From: Nitrogeniibacter mangrovi
GTDB taxonomy: Bacteria; Pseudomonadota; Gammaproteobacteria; Burkholderiales; Rhodocyclaceae
Length of the DNA: 64,000 bases
NCBI RefSeq assembly: GCF_010983895.1
Contig: NZ_CP048836.1
Span: 3,844,001-3,908,000 of the forward strand
Direction: 5' to 3'
Shown: positions 1-12,000 of the stretch, in pieces
Position numbering within the stretch: position 1 is the stretch's first letter
How the letters are laid out: each line of letters starts with the position of its first letter
Translations under genes and position numbers: made by a program
Notes under the pieces: model-generated
What the model saw: only the letters and a program-made list of their open reading frames with translations
Databases searched by the model: none
What the model was told of the DNA's origin: nothing

Positions 1-3000
1 CCGGCCTGGCGGCGCAGTCGGTGAAGGTCAGCGCCGCCAACGACGTGAGCATCACCGGCGCGGTCGGCATCCTGTCGAAGAAATTCCTCGGCACCAGCGG
101 CGGCAAGGCCGCGCTGGGCGGCTCGGCCGGCCTGCTGTCCATCGACACCCAGGCCTCCGCCACCATCCGTGGCGACGCCGAGGTCAACAGCGCCACCACG
201 GTGGACGTGGATGCCAACAACACCCAGCGCCTGGTCGCCGTGGCCGAAGCCGGCGGCCAGTCGGACGCCGTGGGCGTGGAAGGCGCGGTCTCGGTCAACA
301 CCCTGACCAACACCTCGCTGGCCGCCATCGACGACGACGCGACGGTCGAGGCCGGCGGCGACGTGAGCGTGGACGCCGAGGGCACGCTGAAGAACATCTC
401 CGTGGCCGGCGGCGTGGTCGCCACCAAGGGCCAGGTGGGCATCGGCTTCTCGGTGTCGGTCAATACCATCCACTCCACGGTGGACGCCTACATCGGCAAC
501 TTCGATCCGCTCGGGCTCGATCTGGTCCCCGCGCTGGGTCATGTGAGCACCTCGAGCCATGTGAACCTCACCGCGCTGTCCGACATCTCCCAGGGGGCCT
601 ACTCGGTGGCCGGCGCCCTGGCCACCTCGAGCTCCGCGCAGACCGACATGCCCGCCGGCGCCAGCGACACCCAGGATGGCGGCAGCAAGGCCGGTGCCAA
701 CAAGGCCGGCAAGGGCAAGTTCGGCGTCGCGGTCTCGGCCGACGTGTCGCTCAACGACATCAGCGCCGACACCTCCGCCCACATCAGCGACGGCGTCCAG
801 GTGACCCAGGCCGACGACGTGGCCCTGAACGCCACCAACACCCTGGCCCTGTCGGCCCTGTCCGGCGCGGTCACCATCTCCACCCAGCAAAGCGGCAACG
901 GCCTGGCCGGCTCCTACGCGCAGAACAGCCTCGCCGGCACCACCGACGCCTACGTGGACGACGCCACCCTCAGCGTGAGCGGCGACGTCACCGCCGACGC
1001 CAAAACCACCGGCTTCATCGAGACCCTGTCGGCCTCGGTGGCCGGCACCAAGGGCAAGCTCGGCGTGGCCGGCTCGGTGTCCATCAACGACATCGACAAC
1101 CGCACCCGCGCCTACCTGAGCCGGGTGATGCTCACCGGCGTGGGCTCGGTGACCCTGTCGGCCAGCGACGATTCGGCCATCCGCGCCATCGCCGGCGCCG
1201 TGGCCTTCGGCGGCAAGGCCGGCGTCGGCCTGTCCTTCGGCTGGAACCATCTGCACAACGAAACCGAGAGCTGGATCGCCGACAGCGACGTGGACGCCAG
1301 CGACCTGGTCACCGTCAGCGCGCTGACCGACAACAGCATCGACACCATCTCCGCCGCCATCGGCGCCAGCAAGGGCCAGATGGCCGGCGCCGGCGCGGTG
1401 ACCATCAACACCATCGACAACGCCACCCGCAGCTGGATCGCCGGCCAGCACGCCGGCGACGGCATCGACGCGGTCAACGGCGTCATGCTCACCAGCACCG
1501 ACAGCTCGCGCATCTTCGGCCTCGCCGGTGCGCTGGCCGGGTCCACCAACGGCGCCGGCGTGGGCGTCGCCTTCGCCTGGAACGAGGTGAACAACACGGT
1601 GGACGCCGGCCTGACCGACAACACCGATGTCGACTCGAGCGCCGGTTCGGTGGTCGTGGACGCCGGGTCCACCACCCATATCGAGGCCATCGGCGCCGGC
1701 GGCGGCGTGGCCAACAAGGTCGGCATCGCCGGCTCGGGCTCGGTGGTCGAGACCGGCAACACGGTCAGCGCGCACATCGACGCCGGCAGCACCGCCAGCG
1801 CCGACGGCAACCTGCAGGTCGCAGCGGCGGACGACGTGGTCCTGTTCAGCCTCGCCGGCAACGTGGCCGGCGGCGGCCAGGCGGCCATCGGCGTCTCCAA
1901 CTCCACGCTGATCACCGACAACACGGTCGCGGCGCGCATCGACGGCACCGCCACCGGGCGCGGCAGGCACGGCACCATGGACGTGGCCACCGGCACCCGG
2001 GACGGCAACGGCGATCCCGAATCGGTCGCCGGCACCGGCGTGGCGGCCACCGCCACCTCCTTCGAGGCCATCCAGACCATCGCCGCCGGCGGCTCCGGCG
2101 CCGGCTCGGTGGGCGTGGCCGGCTCGGCGACGGTCACCGTGATGGACGAGACCACCACCGCCAGCGTCGGCGCGAACGCCCGGATCAACCCCAACGACGA
2201 CGGCGCCGCCGGCCAGGACGTGACCGTGCGCGCCAGCGACGAGACCACCCTGCTCGGCGTCGCCGGGGCGGTGGCCTTCGGCGGCCGCGCCGGGGTGGGT
2301 GCCGGCGCCGACGTGGGCGTGATCGACAAGGCCACCACCGCGCGCATCGACACCGGCGCCGGGGTGAACGCCAAGGACACGGTCACCGTGGACGCGCGCG
2401 ACCGCGAGGACATCACCTCGGTGGCCGCCTCGCTGGCCGCCGGCGGTTCGGCCGGCGTGGCCGGCTCGGCCTCGGTCTACACCCTCGGCATCGACACCCT
2501 GGCCGAAATCGCCGACGCGGCGACGGTGCACAGCGACGGCAACGTGGTGGTGAGCGCCGACGACGCCAACGAGATGGACCTGATCGCCGGCAACGGCGCC
2601 TTCGGCGGCAGCGCCGGGGTGGGCGCCTCGGCGGCGGTGGCCATCGTCGACAAGACCACCACCGCCCGCGTGGGCGACGGCGCCACGGTCGATGCCCTCG
2701 GCAACGCGGCCGGGCTCACCGTGGCCGACGGCAGCTTCGACACCACCTACACCGCCAACAGCACCGACGAGGGCGAGATCAGCGCCCCGGCGGCGAGCAA
2801 CCCCGACGGCAGCGACAGCGCCGCCCTCAGCGGCCAGCGCACCGGCACCCGCGGCACCGCCAGCGGCTTCCAGGGCCTGGCGGTGACCGCCACCAACCAG
2901 GACGACATCGAAACCATCTCGGCCACCGGCTCGGTGGCCGGCTCCGCCGCCATCACCCTGGCCGGCGACGTGAACGTGCTCACCACGCACACCACCGCCG

Positions 3001-6000
3001 AGATCGGCGACAACGCCGACATCAACCAGAACAACGGCGGCGCGGGCGCCGGCCAGTCCATCCTCGTCGCGGCCGGCAACGACCACTACCAGATGGGCAT
3101 CGCCGGCTCCGCCTCGGGCGCGGGCGCGGTGGGCATCGGCGCCGGCGCCGACGTGCTCGCCGCCCATCACACCACCGTCGCCCGCGTCGGCGACTCGGCC
3201 CACCTGCGCGCCAACAAGGACGTGTCGGTGCTCGCCCAGGCCAGGGAAGAGGTGCTGTCCATCGCCGCCGGCCTGGGCATCGGCGGCACGGTGGGCGTGG
3301 CCGGCTCCACCTCGGTGCTGTCGATCACCGATGAAACCCGCGCCACCACCGGCACCGGCTCGGTGGTCGACGCCGACGGCAACGTGCGCATCGCCGCCCA
3401 TGACGACACCGAGACCGACGTGATCGACGGCACCCTCGCCGCCGGCTTCGGCGCCGCCGGCGTGGGCGGCGCGGTGGGCGTCACCCGCATCGAGAAGGAC
3501 ACCACCGCCGGCGTCGGCGTCGGCGCCACGGTCAATGCCCGCGGCAACAACACCGGCTTCATGCAGGCGCTGTCCGGCAACGACCTCACCGACCGCGACC
3601 CGATCACCGGGCTGATGGTCGAGGCTACCTCCTCCGAAGACGTGTTCTCGGTCGCCGCCAGCGGTGCCGGTGGCTTCTATGCCGGGGTCTCCGGCGCGGT
3701 GACCGTGTCCAGCATCGCGTCGGACACCACCGCGGTCATCGGCAGTGGCGCGCTCGTCAACCAGGGCGTGAGCAACGCCAGCGCCACCCAGGATGTGAAC
3801 GTCAGCGCGAAAAACCATGTGAAGGTCGATGCTTACACCGGCTCGCTCGCCCTCGGCGCGGTCGGCGCGGCCGGCGGCGTGGATGTGGGCAGCGTGCGCA
3901 ACGACACCACCGCCCTCATCGACGACAACGCCGCCGTCGATGCCCGCCGCGATGTAGACGTCAATGCACTCGCCGGCGCCGACGTCGACTCGGTCACGGT
4001 CAGCGCGGCCGGCGGCCTCGGCGCCATCGCCGGCGGCGTGTCGGTGTATTCGGTCGGCAGCGGGCTCGACAGCGAAGGGCGCGACCGCCTCAAGTCCGAC
4101 GGTGGCGACTTCGCCGACGTGAACAGCTATGCCGACGACCAGGCCAGCGACGGCAGCGTGAACCAGCTGCTGTCCGGCTCCAGCGATGCCCGCATCCGCG
4201 ATGCCGGCACCCGCAGCCAGACCGCGCGCGGCGCGGTGAGCATCTCCACCGACCTGGCCAGCGCCAGCACCGCCGGCACCACCGCCACCATCGGCGACGC
4301 CACGGTCACCGCCGGCGGCGCGATCGACATCGACGCGCGCCAGGACATCGACGCCAAGCTGCTCGCCGGTGGCGCCTCGGTCGGCGCCGTCGGCCTCGGC
4401 GCCGGGGTGGGCGTCCTGTCGATCAACGCCGGCACCGCCGCCGACGTGGCCGCGCAGGCCACCCTCGACAGCACCGGCCCGCTGTCGGTCAGCGCCCACA
4501 CCGTCACCGTGAGCGACCTGACCGGCTTCGCCGGCTCCTACGGCGGCCTCGCGGTGGATGCGGCGGTCGCCGTCGTGCACGACGACAGCACCACCCGCGC
4601 CGCCCTCGGCGACGGGGTCCGGCTCACCGGCGCCGGCGCCGTGTCGGTCGACGCCAGCGACCAACGCAGCGCCCACAGCGAAGCGGTGGGCGTGAGCGTG
4701 GCCGGTGGCGCGGCCGTGGGCGCCTCGGTGGCCACCGCCGAGGTCGGCGGCGCCACCACCGCCGCGGTCGGCAACGACCTGCAGCTCGGCCAGTCGGTTG
4801 CCAGCGCGGACAGCCTGAGCGTCACCGCCGACGCCGACACCAGCGCCGATGCGCACACCATCGCCGGCAAGGCCGGCATCGGTCTGGCCGCCAGCGGCTC
4901 GGTGGCCACCGCCAGCGTCGACCCGAGCGTGAGCGCCACCCTCGGCACCCATGCGCAGATCACCGTCGCCACCGGCGTGGAGGTGAGCGCCACCGCCACG
5001 CCCAAGGCCACCGCCAACGCGCTCGGCGTGAACGTGGCCGGCGGTGTCGGCATCGGCGCCTCGGTGGCCACCGCCGACACGGCACCGCAGATCACCGCGG
5101 CGATCGGCAGCAGCGCCATCATCCGCGCCGACCGCGTCTCGGTCAGCGCCACCCAGGACAGGAACGGCGATTCGACCTACGCCTACGCCCGCGGCGCCGC
5201 CGGCGGCGTGCTCGCCGGCGTCAACGCCACCTATGCCGAAACCAACAACGCCGCCCAGGTGAGCGCCAGCATCGGCGACGACTCGGAGCTCACGGTCGCC
5301 AGCACGGTGGCGGTCAAGGCCGACAACGACAGCGCCCAGCGCACCGACGTGACCGGCCTGTCGGTGGCCGGCCTGCTCGCCGCCGGCGCCACCATCGCCC
5401 ACGCCAACTCGGACACCACCACCACCGCCGTGCTCGGCAACGGCGTCGAAGTGGCGAGCAACGGCGGCCTCACCGGCCTGCTCGACGTGAGCGCCACCAG
5501 CCGCGACAACAACGTCGCCAGCGCCCGCTCGGGCAGCGGCGGCCTGATCGCCGGCTCGGCCGCCAGCGTGGGCACCCGCAGCACCGCCGACACCCGCGCC
5601 AGCGTGGGCAGCGGCGATCCGGCGCACACCCTCAACGCCGCCCAATTCACCCTCCAGGCCGACCACACCAGCACCTTCAACGGCAAGGTGGACAGCGTGT
5701 CCGCCTCGGCGGTGGGCGCCAGCGGCTCGAAGGCCCGGCACACGGTCGACAGCACCGTGATCGCCAGCCTCGGCGACAACGCGCGCGTGAACGCCAACGT
5801 GGTCGACGTGGACGCCAACAACCGCGCCTACAAGCTGTGGTGGGGCCAGAGCACCCCGGCGGGCGACGCGGCGGCCAACCCGGACACCGCCGCCTGGAAC
5901 ATCCAGTCCGGCTCGGGCGGCGCGCTCAACGCCGCCGCGGGCAGCAGCCAGAGCGTGGTCAACCTCGACACTCGGGCGCTGCTCGGCCAGGGCGCCAGGG

Positions 6001-9000
6001 TGCATGTGATGATGCCCTCGGTGGGCGAAGGCCTGTTCACCATGGACGCCTTCAACGACATCATCGGCCACGACAAGGTCAAGCTCGATTCGGGCGGCGC
6101 GGTGGCCATCGCCAAGACCGAGGTGAGCTTCATCGCCACCACCGACGCGCGGGTGGACTTCGGCGCCAATGCCGACGTCACCAGCGACCTGGGCGACATC
6201 GACGCCGGCTCGCGCAGCGCCGTCGATCTGGACACCCGCGCCTCGTCCGACACCTACGGGCTGGCCGGCGCGCCCTCGGGCAGCGCCCGCTCGACCTGGA
6301 TCGGCGACCACACCACCACCGTGGCCAGCGGCGCGCAGCTGCTCGCCGACCAGGGCGAGGTGCATCTGGGCGCCGGCCAGGCCAGCGACGGCACCCGCAG
6401 CGACGTGGAAGCCGATTCGGAAGTGCGCCTGTGGAACAAGACCGCGTTCCCGATCAACTCCGATCCGGACCCGGTCTCCACCCTCATCAGCAACGCCCGC
6501 TTCAACCTCGACGGCGGCGCCCGCATCGACGCGGCCGGCAACATCTCGCTGGCGGCCGACCGCGGCGACCTGCGCGCCTATCACGTGGGCATCGGCAAGG
6601 ACATCTACCGCGAGGCCGGCTCGACCATCGTCAGCGGCATCAGCAACGCCTTCGGCGGCGACGACGTGTCCTTCGACATCACCGGCGGCGACGACGTGAT
6701 CGGCGGCACCTCCACCGCCAGCATCCAGGGCACGGCGCTGGCGGGCATCCACCGTTTCGAGTCGCTCACCCTCGACTACGAGCTGGTGGACCAGAACGGC
6801 AACGTGGTCACCAGCCCGGTGCAGGACCCGAGCTCCGGCCTGGTGCTGTGGCGCCTCAAGGCCACCGCCAGCGACGGGGTGAGCTACACCATCGACCCGG
6901 CGGTGGGCATCGCGGCGGCCATCCAGGCGCGCATCGACAAGCTGCGCAGCCTGATGGAGCAGTACGCCGCCGATCCGGTGGCGGTGGCGGCCTACGAATC
7001 GGAGATCAAGTTCCTGCAGTTCAAGCTGGTGGAACTGGGCCTGGCTTCGGGGGACCCGAACGGCACCAACTTCAACACCGGCAACTGGAACAACCCCAGT
7101 CCGAAGGAGCGCAAGCAGGACGAGATCGACCTGGTCCAGGCGCAGATCGACGACCTCAACACCAGTATCATCGGCTCCACCGGCACCGCCAACGTGACCG
7201 TGGACGGGGTGCTGCTGAGCCAGTCGGGCATCGGCACCGACGCCGGCACCCTGGTGTCGAAGGCGGACAGCCTCAACACCAACAACAGCAGCATCACCAG
7301 CACGCTCGCCTCGATGGGCAACTTCTCCGCGAGCGATGCGGACTACCAGCAGATGAACACCCTGCGGGCCTCGGCGGCCAGCCTGCGCAACGACATCAAC
7401 ACCCTGCAGGGCCAGCTGGCCTCCGACCAGAGCGCGCTGAACACCAGCAACACCAAGGTGAACACCCTGCTGGGCAACATCGCCGGGCGCCAGACCCAGA
7501 TCGACACCCTGCTGGCCAACGGCGGCTCGCAGACCCAGATCGACGCCCTGCGCGCGGCCAACGACACCGACCGCGCCGCGGCCAGTGCCGAGCTGGACGT
7601 GCTCGCCGGCCTGCTCGACGGCATCGCCACCCGGAACGCCCAGCTCGACCAGAAGAGCGGCAGCCTCAACACCACCTACACCACCATCAACAGCCTGCAG
7701 ACCACGCTGCGCAGCCGCTTCGCCGGCAGCGGCGACAGCAGCAAGGTGACCACGGTGGTGAGCCTGCAGAACACCAACACCGGCCTGCGCAGCGACGTGG
7801 GCAGCCTGGCCGGCAGCATCGGCAGCGCCGAGACCTCGATCGCCTCGGCCAACACCTCGGTGGACGGCAACAACACCTCGGTGCAGGGCTTCGAGACCGA
7901 TCTGAGCAGCGCCAACGGCAATCTGGCCACCCTCGAAGCGCAGCTGCCGGGCCTGTCGGACGTGCCCGCCAACGGCCCGATCGCCGACTTCGTCCATGTG
8001 AACGACATCACCGTGAAGCTGGGCAACATCGACGTCACCGCCGACAACCTGATCGGCAGCGGCAGCCTGCTCGCCCCGGGCGACGCCAAGATCAGCATCG
8101 TGAACAACACGCCCGACTTCCTGGTGCTGGGCAAGCTCACGGTGGACAGCGACAGCGGCGGCGAGGTGCGCCTGAACGGCTTCCTCATCAACGACAACCA
8201 CGAGATCGGCCGCATCAACACCAGTGCGCCGGCGCCGACGCTCACCCTCGACACCAAGCACAACAACAACGCCGGCCTGCCGCAGATCGAGGTGATCAGC
8301 AACTACGACCCGAACAGCGCCAAGAACGCCAACCTGCCCGCGCCCTCGCCCGACATCCAGCTCGAGGGCGACGTGGACAACCCACTGGGCAGCGTGCGTG
8401 TCTACAGCCAGGCCGGCAGCATCTACGTGGATGGCGACATCCGCGCCGCCCAGGTGGACGTGAAGGCCGACAACGGCGACTTCGTGCAGAGCTTCGTGGA
8501 CGGCTTCTACCACACCTCCGGCGACCCGGCGGCCAACGTCCAGGGCGGCCAGACCAGCACCCCCGCGGGCAACGGCATCATCGCCAACGGCAGCGTGTTC
8601 ATCAGCGCCCGCTTCCTCAACATCAACGGCCTGGTGCAAAGCGGCATCGAGCAGTGGAACCTGACCCTGCCGAGCACCCCGGTGCTCACCGGCCCGGCCA
8701 GCCTGTTCGGGCTCAACCAGTCCGCCCTCGACGCGCTCACGGTGGCCTACAAGAACCACACCGGGCCGCAGTACACCACGCTGACCACCCCCTCGGGCGG
8801 CACCGTGACCTACAACGCCAAGCTCGAACGCATCGAGGCGAGCACCACCTTCGCCGACGCCGACATGAACTCCGCCGGCTGGGCCCAGCGCACCAGCGCC
8901 TTCGGCGGCCTCTACCCGCTCATCTCCGCCTACGGCAACATCGGCGCCAGCTACGATCCGTCGGTCAGCGGCGGTCAGTTCGTGCTCGACGGCGAGGCGG

Positions 9001-12000
9001 TCAAGGGCGGCTACATCCAGCTCTACGGGCAGATCCTCAACACCGCCGGCAACGCCGCGCGCCTCAAGGTGCTCGACGGCTTCGGCCAGATCAAGGTGAC
9101 CAACCCGACCGACCGCGCGGTGGTGGTCGGCAACCTGAGCACCGGCATCGACGCCGACGGCTCCGGGCGCGGCATCAAGGGCGTCATCGACATCACCGAC
9201 ATCCAGCAGGTGAGCACCAGCGACGGCAGCGTGGACAGCATCCACACCGTGCTCACCCGCGAGAACGGCACCGTGATGGTCGATCGCACCGGGCGCTGGG
9301 TGGGCAACACCTTCGACGCCAACTACCACTACACGGGCGCCGACCTGGCCGCCACCGACGGGCGCAACACCGCCTACAACCCGCAGTCGGGCCTGCGCTA
9401 CGTGTGGACCACCGCCACCGACAAATCCACCAAGACCTACTGGGAGTTCTCCGGCACCCAGTTCCTCGGCATCTCGCAGCTGCGCACCAAGCCGAGCGGC
9501 CATGTGGAATCGAAGAGCGGCCCCTACACCACCGGCACCCGCCGCCTCGACGACGGCACCTACCTGGAGCGCAACACCAGCCTCGCCGGCACGCCCCTGA
9601 AGACCAACAGCTCCACCAAGACCACCTCGGACACCTGGACCAAGACCAAGGAATGGACCGACTGCAACTGGTGGACCATCTGCATCGCGCAGGACTACCA
9701 CTCCAAGTGGACCCAGGCGACCAGCACCACCACGATCACCAAGTACTCGCTCAAGGCCGACTACCCGATCGCGGTCGAATTCTCCGGCTACGACACCGGG
9801 CTGGTGGCCATCAACTCCAAGAGCAATGTCATCCTCGGCGGCACCATCAGCAACCGCAGCGGCACCACCGAGATCACCGCCGGGGTGAATCCGGGCGCCG
9901 CTTCCGCGCAAGGCGCCAACGCCGCGCTGGTGAAGGCCGGGCAGTCGATTCTGCAAGGCAGCGACACCGCGCTGGTCACCGGCGACACCATCGCCATGGC
10001 CGCCTCGCACAGCATCGGCACCACGGGAGCCAATGGCGTACCGGTCAACATCGACCTCAACGGCGGCACGCTCAACGCCGCCGTGGCCGAAGGCAACCTC
10101 GCCCTGCGCCAGGCCAATGGCGACATGATCATCGGCAACGTGTTCGCTGGCGGTAACGCCAACGCCGGACTCGGCCAGGTGTTGCTGGCTGCCGACGGCA
10201 ACCTGGTCATGGCCGGACCGCTGTCGAGCGTCACCGGCAACAAGATCGAGCTGGTGTCCGACAACGGTGCCATCGGCTCGGCGGCCGCGCCGATCCGCCT
10301 CAACGCCGGCTATACCGACACGCTCACCCAGCGCGGCGGCTACGGCGTGAGCGCCAGCGCCCGCGGCGACATCTTCCTCGACAGCCTGGCCTGGAGCGGC
10401 AACCCCGAGGCCGACCTGCTGGTCTCCAGCATCGCCTCGGCCACCGGCGACGTGCAGGTGCGCACCCCGGGCCGGATCATCGACAACAACCCCTTCGAGC
10501 AGGTGGACCAGCGCACCTACAACGAGCTGCTCACCCTGTGGGAGCAACTGGCGCTGCTGGAGAACACCCAGGCCAACGCCGACAAGCAGGCCGCCGCGCT
10601 GGCCGCCTTCGAGACCGGCGCCACGCAGGACTACCGCAACTACTGGAACATCCGCAACCAGCAGGCCGACCCGGGCAGCTACGATCCCAACTTCCAGGTC
10701 ACCCTCTCGACCACGCAGGAGCAGGCGCTGCGCGACGACCTCGCCCGCCAGGGCAAGACGCCGGCCGAGATCGACGCCGTGGTGCTCGGCTACACCGCCG
10801 ACAAAACCGCCGAGTACCACGCCCTGCACCAGAAGCTGTACGTGAGCCCGGCCTACGACAACCTCATCCCCACCGGCTACCAGGACGGCTTCGCCTACGC
10901 GGCCACCCAGGGCGAACAGGACGCCATCCTCAAGGGTTCGTCGTGGACCGAGCATGAGCTGGGCATCGCCCTGTCGCCGGGTCTGCTCAAGGAGACCACC
11001 GACACCAACCCGGTGATCAAGGACCCGAACATCGCCGGCCACACGGTCACCCTGCTGGCCGACAAGGGCGTCGGCGAGACCGGCCAGGTACGCCACATCG
11101 ACCTGACCCAGAACCCCGGCAACATCTCCGACGACGACAAGGTGGCGCTGGCCGCGGCCGAACGCAGCGACCTGTCCATCAGCAGCAGCGGCGTGGCCAC
11201 GGTCGCCCAGCGCAAGCCGGTGGTGGTCGCCGCCGACGGCAGCCTGTGGGCCACCGACGCCAGCGGCCAGGCGGTGAGCGGCGACGTGTTCCTCGCCTCC
11301 GAGAGCTCGGTGAACGTGGGCGCCATCCTCGCCACCGGCGAAGCCCGTCTCAAGGCGGTGGGCGACATCACCCACGGCGCCGGGCCGGGCCTGCCGTCGT
11401 TCTCGGCGGGCAGCCTGATCCTCGAATCGGCCAAGGGCGGCATCGGCACCGCGAGCACGCCGGTGCAGGTGATGCTCGACGACAGCGCGCCGCTCGTCGC
11501 CCGCGCCGATGGCGACATCTTCATCACCCAGCTGGGCAACGACCTGGCGGTGGACACCATCTACTCGCGCAGCGGCGTCACCCTGGCCGCGCCGGGTTCC
11601 ATCCTCGATGCGTTCTCGACCGACGACATCAACATCCGCGCCGCCTCGCTCGACATGCTCGCCGGCGGCAGCATCGGCCTCGGCAGCGACTTCCTCGACA
11701 TCGGCCTCGGCCCGCGCCTGGCCACCGACACCGACGACACCGGCTGGCTCACCGCCCGCGCCGGCACCGGCGTGTATGTGCGCAGTGCGCTGCTGCCGCT
11801 GATCCTGCATCAGGTGGACGCCGGCACCGAAGTGCGCGCGCTCGGCGGCACCGACGTGGAGGTGCAGGGCGGCGTCAATGCCCCGCTGGCCGTGGATATC
11901 GCCGCCGGCAACGATGTGCGCTTCAGCGGCGGCACGATCACCACCGACACCGCCACCATCGCCGCTGGCGGCGACGGCACCGGCAACGTGGTCGGCAGCG

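Noticed and set aside
5837-10156. A very long open frame (about 1,440 codons) on the same strand as the adhesin
   Set aside because: It is the +2/+3 shadow of the adhesin in GC-rich DNA: Arg/Gln/His/Pro-rich, no domain, no ribosome-binding site, while the adhesin frame has clear repeats.
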